A DNA stretch of 64,000 bases from Planctomycetota bacterium (GCA_021413865.1 JAIOPN010000062.1:124001-188000); one strand, 5' to 3'; shown: positions 19,264 through 29,509, counted from the stretch's first letter. Notes: a model not told the origin generated them from the letters alone. Numbers and translations are program-made.

Positions 19264-22200
19264 TGCGGGTCGGCCCCCTCGATGAAGGTGCGGAGGGAGT
19301 CGTTCTGCGTGTCGCTGACCGGCAGGACCTTCAGGCCGTCGATCTGGAGCAGGCCCTGGTGATTGCCGATGGTGACGACGACCTTGCCGTCGGTGGTGCG
19401 CGGCATGGGCATGTTGAACGCCGCCTTGTGCCACATGCCGAAGGTGCGCTCGACGATGACGGTGGCGAACCCCAGGTCGGTGTTGGCGGCGTCGTACACG
19501 TCCACGCGGATGGCGCGGCCGTCGCCGGCGATCGCGGGGCCTTGCATCTCGCGGTACCAGAACTCGACCCAGAGCGTGCCCTGCGCGGGGAGATTGCGGA
19601 GCACGACGGGCGGGAGACTGGCGGCGACACCGGCGGGCGTGGCTTCGATGAAAGCGGTGTAGGACCCGTCCAGGCCCATCGAGGGGAGGAACCGCACCGC
19701 CGCACCGCCCGTCAGCTCTTTCGCCTGCTCCGGCTCGAAGCCCAGCTCGACGCCGGCAAACACCGTCTCGGGCTTGGGCGGCGGCGTGCCGGCGACTGCT
19801 TTGGGGTCCGCCTCCGGCTTGAACCGGGCACGCCTCGCCTCGACCTGCGCACGGTAGTCGGCCAGGTGACGCTCCGCGAAATAGTCGGCGTAGTCCGTCT
19901 CAATCACCTTGAGACGCTCCAGCGACTCCTTGTAATCACCCATGCGGTAGTAGCTGTCCGCCATGCCGAACTCACCCCGCGCCCAATAGCCCGCCCACGC
20001 CTTGAGCTGCAGCAGCACCTCGTAGTGGCGGATCGCCTCGTCGTAGCGCCCGGCGTAACGGTCCGACTCCGCGCGCAGGAAGCGGTACAAACCCTCGAGC
20101 TTCTGCTCCGGGAACTCGTGCTCGATGCGCTCAAGCATGCGGCGCGTCTGGCGGATGTCGCCGGCCTTCAACTGCTGCTCGGCCACGCGGAGCAGGGCGC
20201 CCCGCTTCACCGCGTCGCCCTGCGTCTCGCCGATCGGGCCGTCGCCCGCCAGCGTCTGCGCCAGGCGGTATGAATCGCCGGCGCGGGCCTGGTCCCCGCC
20301 CTCCAGGTACATGTCGCCCCACGAGACCGCGGCGCTCACGACCACCGGGTGCTTGAGCCTGCGGTACTCGTCGAGGATGCGGCCGTACAGGGTGTTGGCG
20401 GCGCTGAAATCCTTGATCTGTGTGCGGTTGATCTCCGCGGCGCGGAGCAGGATGCGCCCGCGCAGCGTCTGCACCTTGCCCACCTCCTTCAGCGCCGGGT
20501 CCATGAGCTTGAGCGCGTCGGCGCCGCGGCCCTGCCGGGCGAGGGATTCCATCAGCTGCGTGTTCAGGAAGACGCGGTACTTGATGTCCAGACCCGGCTT
20601 GGCCAGGAGCAGCCGGCAGACCTTTTCTAGCAGCGGCCAGCGGGTGGGCTGCTCGCAGATCAGCAGGAAGTCGAACACCGCGTTGAGCTGCGGCACGCTC
20701 AGCGCCGACAGGTTGGTCGCGCCCAGCACCTCCACCGTGCGCGGCAGCGCCAGCGGGCTGGTCTGCACCGGCGGAGTCCAGACGTGGAATCGGCGGCGGA
20801 ACGGCGGGAGGCTGCCGCCGGAGTTGAGCGTGACCTCGTAGTCGCCCTCGCGGAAATAGATGTGGGTGACGGAGCGGCCCGTCGCGGTGGTGCCGTCGCC
20901 GAAGTCCCAGCGGAGCTGCGCGGGGTTCTTGACCGCGCCCTGCGCCTCGAAGCGGGTGAGGTAGAGCGTCACACCGTCGGAAACGAGCGCGTCGTCCATG
21001 CCGTAGTCGAGCACGGCCGCCTGCGCACCGCCGGCCTCTTCGATCATCACCGGCGCCGCCATCACGCCCTGCACAAATGCCGACTCGGGCACGAACGCCC
21101 ACTGCCTGGCACCGGGCGGCAGCCACAGGAACGCGCAGAGCCCCGTCGCCCAGGGCGTGTTCCCAATGACCGAGTGGACCTCGAAGCGGTGGATGCCAGG
21201 CTCCAGTTCGATGTCGGCCCCGATGGAGTAGAGCGGGACGGAGCCCCGGATCGGCGCGTTGGTCCCCGTGCGGGTATAGACGCGGTAGCCGTCGATGAAG
21301 AGGAACGCCGAATCGTCGCCGTTGACCATGAAGCTGTAAACGCCGCCCTTGTCGATCTTCAGGTGGCCGCGGTACGACGCGGCGAAGTTGCGCGCCTGGC
21401 TGCGGCGGAAGGGGTTGACATTCTGGATTACCTGCGTGACCAGCGCGTTGCCCAGCACGTTGTCGCTCTTGAGCAGCCCCCCCACCACCGTCGGCCAATC
21501 GGTCAGGCGGTCCCCGCCCCACTCGCGGAACTCCACGGTCAGGCCTTCCTTAAGCACGGTCGGGTCGGCGTCGGCGGCAAGGTCGTAGAGCTGCTCGGTG
21601 ACCTTCTGTGAATCGGTGACGGCCTTGGCGGACGCGGCCATGGCGGCCTCCGCCGCCGCCTTGAGCGCGTCGAACTTGGGCGTGAGCTGATTGACCACAC
21701 CCTGGGCGGTGTCACGCACCTTGGTGGCGGCTGCGATGGCCTGCTGGCCGGCGACGACCTGCGCCTGCGCGGCGTTGGCCGCCGCGACCAGGCCGTTGAG
21801 CGTCGCCTCGGCTTCCGTGCGGACGGTGGTCGTCTTCGCCGACGCCATCCGCGCCTGCTTGGATTCCTCGGCCGGGCCGGCGGCGACCTGCTCGGCGGCC
21901 TTGGCCGTCTGGTCCTCGGCCGTCGCGGTGGCCTGCGTTTTGGTTGCCAGCGCCTGCGCGGCGGGGACTTTCGCCTGGAGTTGATCTAGTTGAGTGTGGG
22001 CGGCCTTGGCATCGTCGGACTTCACCTTGGCGGTTTTCTGTGCGGCGTCACGCTCCTGCGGCGTCTTGGCGGCGCGTAAGTCCTTGTCCGCCGCGACGGA
22101 CTCATCGACCTTCGCCCGCATCACGGTGTCCGCCTGTTTCACCTGTGCCTGCAGCGCCGCCAGCGCATCGACCGCCGCTTTCGCCGCCGCAGCCGCCTGA

Positions 22201-23156
22201 TCGGACTTAGCCCGCGCCGCCGCGGCCGCGTCGCCCGACGGCTTGGCCGCCGCGATCTTCAGGTCCGCAACCGCGATCGCCGCTTTTTCATCCGCCTGAG
22301 CTTTGGCGAGAACGGGTTTGGCCTCCTCGGCCTTCTGCAACGCCGCCTTCGCCGCCGCCTCGCGCTCGGGCATCAGCTTCGCCCACTCCACAAGCTCCTT
22401 GCCCGAGGCCGTGACGATCTGCTTCTGCTTCTCCACCTCGTTGGTGATGTTGCGGAACACCACCTGCGCCTCGGCGGAGGTCTTCTGCAACTCCATCTTG
22501 TGCAGCAGCGCGGCGGCCTCGTCCTTTTTTGTCTGATCGATCTTCGCGAACAGCACCTCGTCGCGCGGCGGCGCGGCGGGGTTCATCGCATAGACCCAGT
22601 ACCACCGGTCCATCCCGTTGTGGCGGAACTGGATCAGCGTGTCGCCCTTGGGGTCGTGCGAAACGACGGCGACGGGGATCTGCTTGCCGGACGCCGACCG
22701 CACCTGGATGTCCGTCGCATCTGGCTTGAGCCAGCCGCCGCTGGGGATGCGGGCGACGACGGTCTTGGAGGGCGTGTTCAGCACGTCGCCCAGCACACGG
22801 AGCGTGTAGCGGATGCGGTAGCCCGGCACCCAGGGCGGGGTCACGCCGGGCGCGTCCGTGTTTTCCAGCTCGGCGATCTTCTTGCGGTCCGCCACGCTGA
22901 GCTGCTCGAGCGTGAACTCGCGCCGCTTGCCGTCGGGCGGCTCGATGACGACCTTGCCGTCGAAGAAAGAGATGAACCGGCCGTTCACCGTGTTGCCGTC
23001 GGAGAGGACCCAGAGGAACTCCTTGTCCGTCTTGCCCCCCTCGGCCGGCTGCGCGGCGGCGGCGAGCGGGTGAAGAACCAGCGCGATCGCCGCGAGCGCG
23101 AGGAGGAGACCGCGCGGAGCGGAAAGTGATCGGATTGAGCGTGCGTCGGTGGTCAT
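19260..23156 (-). CDS. Giant exported SHD1 - coiled-coil - PA14 - PKD - TPR protein
   Basis: 1298 residues. A signal peptide (GLLLALAAIALVLHPLAAAA) is followed by an SHD1-like domain at about 46-95 (GNTVNGRFISFFDGKVVIEP, then LEQLSVADRKKI), common in planctomycete exported proteins. Residues about 215-530 are an Ala/Lys-rich coiled coil. A PA14-like domain lies at 537-690 (YSFMVNGDDSAFLFIDGYRV), a PKD domain at 740-800 (LRWDFGDGTTATG), TPR-like helices at 810-1120, and a jelly-roll-like domain to the end (GTLWVEFWYREMQG). The start at 23156 is the first ATG before the signal peptide. The mix of ligand-binding and repeat domains suggests a large periplasmic or surface scaffold. Confidence 0.83.
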   Translation of the reverse strand: MTTDARSIRSLSAPRGLLLALAAIALVLHPLAAAAQPAEGGKTDKEFLWVLSDGNTVNGRFISFFDGKVVIEPPDGKRREFTLEQLSVADRKKIAELENTDAPGVTPPWVPGYRIRYTLRVLGDVLNTPSKTVVARIPSGGWLKPDATDIQVRSASGKQIPVAVVSHDPKGDTLIQFRHNGMDRWYWVYAMNPAAPPRDEVLFAKIDQTKKDEAAALLHKMELQKTSAEAQVVFRNITNEVEKQKQIVTASGKELVEWAKLMPEREAAAKAALQKAEEAKPVLAKAQADEKAAIAVADLKIAAAKPSGDAAAAARAKSDQAAAAAKAAVDALAALQAQVKQADTVMRAKVDESVAADKDLRAAKTPQERDAAQKTAKVKSDDAKAAHTQLDQLQAKVPAAQALATKTQATATAEDQTAKAAEQVAAGPAEESKQARMASAKTTTVRTEAEATLNGLVAAANAAQAQVVAGQQAIAAATKVRDTAQGVVNQLTPKFDALKAAAEAAMAASAKAVTDSQKVTEQLYDLAADADPTVLKEGLTVEFREWGGDRLTDWPTVVGGLLKSDNVLGNALVTQVIQNVNPFRRSQARNFAASYRGHLKIDKGGVYSFMVNGDDSAFLFIDGYRVYTRTGTNAPIRGSVPLYSIGADIELEPGIHRFEVHSVIGNTPWATGLCAFLWLPPGARQWAFVPESAFVQGVMAAPVMIEEAGGAQAAVLDYGMDDALVSDGVTLYLTRFEAQGAVKNPAQLRWDFGDGTTATGRSVTHIYFREGDYEVTLNSGGSLPPFRRRFHVWTPPVQTSPLALPRTVEVLGATNLSALSVPQLNAVFDFLLICEQPTRWPLLEKVCRLLLAKPGLDIKYRVFLNTQLMESLARQGRGADALKLMDPALKEVGKVQTLRGRILLRAAEINRTQIKDFSAANTLYGRILDEYRRLKHPVVVSAAVSWGDMYLEGGDQARAGDSYRLAQTLAGDGPIGETQGDAVKRGALLRVAEQQLKAGDIRQTRRMLERIEHEFPEQKLEGLYRFLRAESDRYAGRYDEAIRHYEVLLQLKAWAGYWARGEFGMADSYYRMGDYKESLERLKVIETDYADYFAERHLADYRAQVEARRARFKPEADPKAVAGTPPPKPETVFAGVELGFEPEQAKELTGGAAVRFLPSMGLDGSYTAFIEATPAGVAASLPPVVLRNLPAQGTLWVEFWYREMQGPAIAGDGRAIRVDVYDAANTDLGFATVIVERTFGMWHKAAFNMPMPRTTDGKVVVTIGNHQGLLQIDGLKVLPVSDTQNDSLRTFIEGADPQ

Positions 23157-23176
23157 GCGGTTGCGTGGCGGGCGGG

Positions 23177-23833
23177 TCACTCGGGCTCGTATGTGACACG
23201 GAGCTTCCAGTTGTCGGGGCTGGTCATCGGCGTGCCGTTGAAGCGGACGGAGACCGCGGGGTCTTCGATGGTGATGATCCAGCCGTTGTTCGGGGAGGAT
23301 TTCGTGTACCAGATCTCGATGTCCTCGGTGACGTTGACGACCCTGTCGCCGAGGCTCTCGACGCGGACGATCTCGCTGGGGCGGGTAGCGCGGTCGGAGG
23401 ATTGACCGCGCGCCCCGGGGCGGGTCCACTCGACGCGCTGCGGGAACACGGAGCGGTAGAGATGCGAGACGCCCGGGCCCCAGTCGCCCAATACCCGCCA
23501 GAAATAGAAACGTGGCTCGACGCCCTCGGTGGTAAGAACGGGGATGATCCACTCGGCGTGGGTGATGCGCTGGCCGGCGGGGATGCTCGCCAGGGAGTAC
23601 CGCATCAGCACACTGCGGCCGGGCGACACGCCGATCCCGCCGTTGTTGAACCGGCCGGTGGCGTACTCCCACAGCGCCCAGCTCATGCGCGGTGCGACAT
23701 CGGCGATGGCGGCAACCTTATCGACGTTGCTCCCGTTGAGAATAACCGTCTCGGCACGGGCTGCGGACGCCGCGCCCAGAAGGGCGGCGATCGCGCAGGC
23801 CACGGCGGGGTACACCCGTGCGGATGTCATCAT
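23177..23833 (-). CDS. Exported DNRLRE-type beta-sandwich protein
   Basis: 218 residues. The ATG at 23833 overlaps the preceding TGA by four bases. After a signal peptide ending ASAARA, the pattern LMRYSLASIPAGQRITHAEW and a final NWKLRVTYEPE are like DNRLRE-domain proteins, which are extracellular beta-sandwich units often attached to larger proteins. It has no membrane anchor. It lies 20 bases before the giant SHD1/PA14 protein gene and may bind it. Assignment is by pattern only. Confidence 0.62.
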   Translation of the reverse strand: MMTSARVYPAVACAIAALLGAASAARAETVILNGSNVDKVAAIADVAPRMSWALWEYATGRFNNGGIGVSPGRSVLMRYSLASIPAGQRITHAEWIIPVLTTEGVEPRFYFWRVLGDWGPGVSHLYRSVFPQRVEWTRPGARGQSSDRATRPSEIVRVESLGDRVVNVTEDIEIWYTKSSPNNGWIITIEDPAVSVRFNGTPMTSPDNWKLRVTYEPE

Positions 23834-24966
23834 GGCGTCTTCTCCACGGCGACAAAGAGGAGCTTGAACTTGTCCGACCATGCAATGCCGCGCACCGCGG
23901 GGGAGACGACGGGCAGGCTCACCGACTGATCGGTGGGCCGGCCCTCCGCGTCGAGCGAGACGAAGCAGACGCCCTGCGCCGCGCCAACGGCCAGACGCGC
24001 CGGCCTGCCGGGCATCACCACGGGGATGGACCGCAGGTCCGCCCCGGGAACGCTGACCACCGTGGGCATCATGGTGATGAAACCATCAGCCTGCTGCATG
24101 GCGTAGAGCACGTTGCTCCCCAACGAGGCGCCGTACACCCACGCGCCGTCGGGACGGCCGCCCACGGCGCACTGCGCGGGCACGTTCGACATGCCGTAGT
24201 GATTGATCGCGCCCAGGCGGTTGGTGGTGTCCCACGTCGCCGGGCCGTTGACGGCGGAGAAGACCACGGCGTCGCGCGTCGGCGCGACGAAACCCAGGCC
24301 GTTGGGCAGGTTCAGGATCGCCGCCACGTCCGTGACGGTCGGTTTGATCACGCCGTCGATCACGATCGGCAGGCCGTCCGGCCCCAACTCGTAGAACCCG
24401 ATCGCCGACTGGCTCGCGCCGGGGATAATGAGATTGGGGAGAAAGATGCGCTGGCCCCTGGCGTCCAGGCCGATGGCGCCCCACGACTGGCCGTGGACAA
24501 ACTCCGCGCCGCGGCCCAGCGCCATGGCGGGCACGAGCGCCCCGTCCTTGACGGTGAAGACCAGGAGGTGATCGAACTCGGCCTTGGCCTTGTCGATCGG
24601 GGCCTTGGCGTCGATGTCCTGCCAGACGTAGAGCACGGGGAGCGTGGGATGGAAGGCGGCGCCCAGGGCGGCGTTTGGGAAGGCCTTGAGTGAATCGGGG
24701 CGCGGGAGGGTGATGGGCTGCGGCGCTCCGGCGATCTTGCCGGCGGCGTCGAGCTTGAAGAGGGAGAGTTGATGCGGCAGACCGGCCTGCCCGACGACGA
24801 GCAGGCCCAGCGTATCGCTGACCGCCAGGCAGGTCGCGCCCGGCGCGACGGCCTGGAGCACGTTCGGCGGCGGCGTGGGGGCGGCCACCGCCTGGCCATG
24901 CACGCTTCGCGCTACGGCGAGACAGAACACGACCGAGAGAGAAAGGACGCCGGTCAAACGCATCAT
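23830..24966 (-). CDS. Exported propeller-like protein of unknown function
   Basis: 378 residues from the ATG at 24966, overlapping the upstream TGA by four bases. Signal peptide LTGVLSLSVVFCLAVARSVHG. The rest alternates short beta segments ending in LPVLYVWQD, GQRIFLPNLI, PDGAWVYGAS and FKLLFVAVE, a pattern like lactonase- or YVTN-type beta-propellers. No catalytic residues are recognised. Between the DUF4175-like and DNRLRE genes of the MoxR-linked array. Confidence 0.65.
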   Translation of the reverse strand: MMRLTGVLSLSVVFCLAVARSVHGQAVAAPTPPPNVLQAVAPGATCLAVSDTLGLLVVGQAGLPHQLSLFKLDAAGKIAGAPQPITLPRPDSLKAFPNAALGAAFHPTLPVLYVWQDIDAKAPIDKAKAEFDHLLVFTVKDGALVPAMALGRGAEFVHGQSWGAIGLDARGQRIFLPNLIIPGASQSAIGFYELGPDGLPIVIDGVIKPTVTDVAAILNLPNGLGFVAPTRDAVVFSAVNGPATWDTTNRLGAINHYGMSNVPAQCAVGGRPDGAWVYGASLGSNVLYAMQQADGFITMMPTVVSVPGADLRSIPVVMPGRPARLAVGAAQGVCFVSLDAEGRPTDQSVSLPVVSPAVRGIAWSDKFKLLFVAVEKTP

Positions 24967-27900
24967 GGCGCGGCGTTCCGTTGGCCGGCGAGCTTCTGGT
25001 AGTAGCGGCTCACCGCGTCCTCGTAGCCGGGGATGGTCTGCCACGCCGGCTCATCCAGGATCGAGCCCTTGACGGCCTGTTCCCGGGGGACGCTGGGCTG
25101 GAACGCCGACGAAGCGCGGTTGAACACCACGACGGTGCTCTTGAGTTTATCGAGGGTCTCCAACTGGGCGCGGAAAACCTCGGCGGAGGGCTGGTCCTTG
25201 AGCTTCTCGAGGTTGGCCGCGAGCAGCGAGGCCATCTCTTCCAGGTCGTCGGTTGGCAGGTAGAGGTTGCGAAGTTCCTTGCGGATCGCCTTGACGCGAT
25301 CGAGCACCTGCTCCTGCTTGCTGTTGAGGTCGCGCATGGCGTCGGCGATGCGCGGGTCGATCGGTTTGCCCTTGCGCTCGACGACCTTCTCCGTCGGCTG
25401 CGGAGGGCGCATCTTGTTCACCAGGTCGGGGTCGAACTCGCCCTCGTCCTTGGTGCTGAACATGTTGTCCTTGGCGTCGATCACCTTGCCGCCCGACCCG
25501 GTGGAGAGGTCCACCTGCGGGTCGTCGGACTTGGTCTCCTTCATCTCGCCTTCCTGGTCTGCGATTTTTTCCTGCCCGGCCATGGCCTTGTCCATGCCGC
25601 GGCGGTTGACGGACTCCTTGTCCGCGACCAGGCCGTGCGCCATCCCGCCCTGCCGGCCGGTGCGCGATACACCGCCAAAGTCCTTGGGCGGCGGCTTCTG
25701 GTTGCCGGTCGCGGCGGCGGCGGCGGTCGAGTTCAGATCGCCGCCCTGCTTGCTGACCTCGCCGGACTCGTTGATGTTGAAGTTGGCGTTGATGTTGAAG
25801 GACTCGTAGTCCTTCTTGAGCTCCTCGGTCTCCTCGAGGAGGTCCCCGACGAGGTCCTTGAACTCGTCCTGGACGTGCGGTGTGACCTTGTTGCCCTCGC
25901 GGTTGGAGGAGTTGGGGAAGTCCATCGCCCCGCCGGGCTTCTTGGCGAGCTTGAGGTTGGCGAACTCCTGGCGCGTGCCCGAATCCGGCTGCTCGAGCAT
26001 CCCCTTCATACTCTCCTCGAACATGTAGTCGGACCCGCCGTTGGCGATCTTGGCCTCGTTCTTCTTCCGCTCGCGGTTGGCGGCGTCGTGCATCTCGACG
26101 ATCTCCTCGAGCTTGACGTGCTCGGGGTCGATATCGAGAAGGTTTTCGGCGGTGCCCGACCGGAGCTTCTCGATGTCCTTCTGGGCATCGAGGTTGCTCT
26201 CCTTGAGCTGCTTGAGGTCCGCCATCGCCAGCTGTGCGGCCTCCACCTGGGCCTTGCGGAGGTCGAGATAGACGGCAACCAGGACCTTGGCGGCGGCTTC
26301 CTGCTCCGTCGCGGTGTCGGACCACTTGCCCGCCGACGCGTGCTGTTGGGCGAGCGACAGCGAGCCGATCAGCCCGCTGTCGCCGAGGCTTTTGCCCGCG
26401 CGGGTGAAGGCGTCGGCGAGGATCGCGCCAACTGCCTCCTTGCTCTCGGCGCCCAACTGCGTAAACGCGCGATGCGCGAGCGTGGTCAGCTCCGTGACCT
26501 TCTGCTGGCGTCGCGCGCCGGCCTGCCGCTGACGGTCGCCGGTCGCGCCGGCGGGCAGCGCCGCCAGCGCCCGCGAGTTGACCGCCATGGCCGTCTCGCG
26601 GTCGGCGAGCATCTTGGTGAAGCTGGTCATGTTCGCCAGCTCCCAGTCACGGCGGAACTTCGCGTAGGCGTCGGTGATCTCGTTGAGGCTGCGGACGGTG
26701 CGCTCCTGCGTGAGCCGGGCGTCGGCGAGGGCGGAACGCTTGCTCTGCACGGTGTCGCGGGTCGGGACCTGTTCGAGGATGCGGATGGCGCGGATGAACT
26801 CGGTGTCGGCGAGCATGCCGACGGAGATGCGCAGGTTGCCCGCCTGCTCGACCATGGCGCGGGCGGTGTCGGAGGCGCGCTGACGGATCGCGGCCTGGGC
26901 GGCCGCCTGCTGCGCCATCGCCTTGGCCAGGGCGTCGAGGTTGGCTTTGTCGTCCCAACGGAGGTTCGAGGCCGGCTCGAGCTTGCGGGTCCACTCCTCG
27001 GCCGTGCGCATCGCGGCGGTCTGGGCGTCGATCAGGGCGTGCAGCTCGGCCTCGCTGCGGATGATCTGTTCGTAGGTCAGTTGCAGCGTCGCGTCCTTGC
27101 CGCCGACAAGGAACTTGAACGACGGGCCGTCCGTCCACGCGCCGGCGCGGTCCGGGTTGGTGTCCTGCGCCCGCAGGACGACCTCGATCGACTCACCCTC
27201 GACCACGTCGAGCGCCGCGACGGAGAGGCTGTGCTCGGCGCTGAACGTCGCGGCGTCGTTGGGCACGGCCCAGGTCTGCACGCTCTCCCAGGGCGATCTC
27301 TGACTCTCGGACCCGGCGGGCGCGGTCGTCGCCGGGGGCGGCGCGGGCTTGTCGGTCGGCGCGACCTTGGCGGCGGCGGGCTGACCCGCGGGTCTGGTGG
27401 CGCGGTAGAAGAGCGCCACGGTGTGCAGGCCGAAGTCGTCACGGGCGGCGACGGAGAGCGGGAGGATGGCGTCCATCGTCGCCTCGCGGTGCTCCTCGAG
27501 GCCGGTGAGGTCGAGCGTGGGCTCCAGGTCGGCGGTGACACGGAGGACGTAGGGCCGGCTGGTCTCGACCGGCTTGGAACCGATGCGGGTCTCCAGGCGG
27601 TAGCCGACGACATCCTTGAAGGTGAGTTCGCTGGTGAACACGTTGCCGTCGCCCTTGGCGAGCTTGACGCGGTCAAAGGCGCCGTTAAGCCCCGGGGCGG
27701 TCGCGGCGGCGGTGGTGGGTTGCGTGGTCGGGGGAACGGACGGGGAGGCGACGACGCGCTCGACGACCATCACCGCCTCATCGACGGGCTGATTGAACGT
27801 GAAACGGAGGGTGGCCTTGGTGCCCAGAAGCGCGTCGAGGTCGCCGCCGACGGCCTCGGTCTCGCGCGAAGGCAGCTTGGTGTAGGCCGGGTACTCCATC

Positions 27901-28835
27901 TTCGCGTGCAGCGTGCGCAGGTCGGTCGTGACGGGGACGTCGATGTCGTAATAAGGACTGGTGTAGTCCCCACCGCGCACGGCGTAAGCCAGCGAGCGTG
28001 TCACGCGCGGGATCGTATAGGTCACCACCCGGGCGTTGCCCTGCACGGGCACTGAGACCGATGACCGCTCCTCGCCGGCGTCCTTGAGGACCACCAGGTC
28101 GCTGGGGATGCGGCCCTCGATGCGGACGCGGACAACGACGTCGTCGCCCGAGGCGACGCGCACGCTGCCCGGCTCGATCACCAGTTTGGTGTCGTAGAGC
28201 GGATCGACCGAGGCGAAGGGCATGAAGATGCGGGCGGCGGCGTTGGTGAACTGGTCGCGGTTGAAGGCGTAGAACCCGATGCCGAAGAGCACCATCGCCG
28301 CCGCGACCGCGATGCGGATCACCGCCGGCCGTACTTCGGCGGCCTGCTGTAGGCGGAGCTTGCTCAGGTGGTGGTAGTTCTCACGCAGGAGCGCCTCGCG
28401 GGCTGCCTGGTGGGAGGCGCCGGCGCTGGAGGAGTTGTCGGTCTCGCGTGAGATCTGGATGGCGTTGATGAGCCGGTTCTGGAGGCCGCCGGGCGTGTGG
28501 CGTTCGATCGCCAGGGCGACCTGGTCGTCGGAGAGCTGCGTGCGCTTCCAGTCGCGCAGGAGGCGGCGGCCGAGCCACGCCACGCCGCCGAGGAAGATCA
28601 GGATCGCCGCCGTCCGCCCCCAGACGGGCAGGTGGACGAGGTTATCGAGGATGAAGACGAGCCAGAGGTATGCCAGCGGAGCGGCGATGGCCAGCCCGAT
28701 CGCCTCGAGCGCGATCAGCCTCCGCCAGCGCTTCGCGCCGTCGGCGACCCAGCGTCGCATCTTGTCCAAAGCCTCCTGCGTCACGGGCGCATCGGCGTGG
28801 GAACCATCGATCCCGGGGGCGTTGGGGGCATTCAT
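24963..28835 (-). CDS. DUF4175-like large membrane protein
   Basis: 1290 residues. Three membrane segments lie near the N-terminus (about 40-62, 70-90 and 170-190), followed by an Ig-like exported part and long helical, Gln/Lys/Glu-rich segments from about residue 600 to the end, with a Gly/Asn-rich stretch around 1000-1050. This fits the DUF4175-type proteins found beside MoxR/BatA genes. The N-terminal 35 residues are cytoplasmic by the positive-inside rule. It is the first gene of the 19.4-kb array. The ATG has aggtgag nine bases upstream. Confidence 0.72.
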   Translation of the reverse strand: MNAPNAPGIDGSHADAPVTQEALDKMRRWVADGAKRWRRLIALEAIGLAIAAPLAYLWLVFILDNLVHLPVWGRTAAILIFLGGVAWLGRRLLRDWKRTQLSDDQVALAIERHTPGGLQNRLINAIQISRETDNSSSAGASHQAAREALLRENYHHLSKLRLQQAAEVRPAVIRIAVAAAMVLFGIGFYAFNRDQFTNAAARIFMPFASVDPLYDTKLVIEPGSVRVASGDDVVVRVRIEGRIPSDLVVLKDAGEERSSVSVPVQGNARVVTYTIPRVTRSLAYAVRGGDYTSPYYDIDVPVTTDLRTLHAKMEYPAYTKLPSRETEAVGGDLDALLGTKATLRFTFNQPVDEAVMVVERVVASPSVPPTTQPTTAAATAPGLNGAFDRVKLAKGDGNVFTSELTFKDVVGYRLETRIGSKPVETSRPYVLRVTADLEPTLDLTGLEEHREATMDAILPLSVAARDDFGLHTVALFYRATRPAGQPAAAKVAPTDKPAPPPATTAPAGSESQRSPWESVQTWAVPNDAATFSAEHSLSVAALDVVEGESIEVVLRAQDTNPDRAGAWTDGPSFKFLVGGKDATLQLTYEQIIRSEAELHALIDAQTAAMRTAEEWTRKLEPASNLRWDDKANLDALAKAMAQQAAAQAAIRQRASDTARAMVEQAGNLRISVGMLADTEFIRAIRILEQVPTRDTVQSKRSALADARLTQERTVRSLNEITDAYAKFRRDWELANMTSFTKMLADRETAMAVNSRALAALPAGATGDRQRQAGARRQQKVTELTTLAHRAFTQLGAESKEAVGAILADAFTRAGKSLGDSGLIGSLSLAQQHASAGKWSDTATEQEAAAKVLVAVYLDLRKAQVEAAQLAMADLKQLKESNLDAQKDIEKLRSGTAENLLDIDPEHVKLEEIVEMHDAANRERKKNEAKIANGGSDYMFEESMKGMLEQPDSGTRQEFANLKLAKKPGGAMDFPNSSNREGNKVTPHVQDEFKDLVGDLLEETEELKKDYESFNINANFNINESGEVSKQGGDLNSTAAAAATGNQKPPPKDFGGVSRTGRQGGMAHGLVADKESVNRRGMDKAMAGQEKIADQEGEMKETKSDDPQVDLSTGSGGKVIDAKDNMFSTKDEGEFDPDLVNKMRPPQPTEKVVERKGKPIDPRIADAMRDLNSKQEQVLDRVKAIRKELRNLYLPTDDLEEMASLLAANLEKLKDQPSAEVFRAQLETLDKLKSTVVVFNRASSAFQPSVPREQAVKGSILDEPAWQTIPGYEDAVSRYYQKLAGQRNAAP

Positions 28836-28882
28836 CGTGGGTTCTCACCTGCGCGGGAGGGCGGGGCCGGTCGAGACTCATC

Positions 28883-28888
28883 AGTATA
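28883..28888 (-). promoter_or_regulatory. Possible -10 box for the MoxR-linked array
   Basis: On the minus strand the sequence reads tatact, five of six matches to the sigma70 -10 box, about 48 bases before the DUF4175-like ATG. No good -35 box is visible at 16-18 bases upstream, so a different sigma factor or an activator may be needed. Confidence 0.3.
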
Positions 28889-29003
28889 GCGGTTGCCTTG
28901 GACGGCATCCCCGGAGCATCCCCCGGTTTGACGCATGGAGGGCCGTGTTGTTCCACCCTCTCAAGCGGACGGGGCACGCCGGTTCGTACCGCACCGGGCG
29001 ATT

Positions 29004-29032
29004 TTGTGCCCCGCACGGCGAGCCTCTATCAT
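29004..29032 (+). promoter_or_regulatory. Sigma70-like promoter for gcvH
   Basis: TTGTGC (29004-29009), 17 bases, then TATCAT (29027-29032). Predicted start near 29039, giving a leader of about 39 bases before the gcvH ATG. Confidence 0.4.
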
Positions 29033-29077
29033 TCGGCCCGCACACCCAACCCCCACTGCCATTCCCCGGAGCTCCCC

Positions 29078-29449
29078 ATGCCAGCCTCCCCCGCCGACCG
29101 CCGCTACCTCGAAACCCACGAATGGCACAAGCCCGAAGCGGGGCTGGTCGCCATCGGCATCAGCCGATTCGCCGTAGATGAGTTGACGGACATCACCTTC
29201 CTCGACGTGAAGAAGAAGTCCGGCGCGATCAAGGCCGGCGAATCCTTCGGCGAGATCGAATCCGTCAAGGCGACCAGCGAGCTGTACTGCGGGATCGACG
29301 GCACGATCGAGGCGGTGAACCAGGCGGCGCTCGACAACCCGGCGATCATCAACGAGGACCCTTACGAGAAGGGCTGGCTGATCAAGATCAAGCCGACGAA
29401 CCCGGCGCAGGTGGAAAAGCTTTTGACCGCTGACGCCTACGGCAAGTGA
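29078..29449 (+). CDS. gcvH: Glycine cleavage system H protein
   Basis: 123 residues, a normal length for GcvH. The lipoyl-lysine loop GEIESVKATSELY is intact, after FLDVKKKSGAIKAGESF and before the NEDPYEKGWLIKIKP block. The H protein carries the aminomethyl group between P, T and L proteins of the cytoplasmic glycine cleavage complex. No other gcv genes are in the window, so its partners lie elsewhere. Start is the ATG at 29078 with cggag seven bases upstream; the longer upstream frame overlaps the promoter and is not coding. Confidence 0.95.
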   Translation: MPASPADRRYLETHEWHKPEAGLVAIGISRFAVDELTDITFLDVKKKSGAIKAGESFGEIESVKATSELYCGIDGTIEAVNQAALDNPAIINEDPYEKGWLIKIKPTNPAQVEKLLTADAYGK

Positions 29450-29509
29450 CCATCGGCGCGGTTTGCCGTATCCTGACCGCCGCGATCGTTTCGATCAGGG
29501 TTGTTCGGC

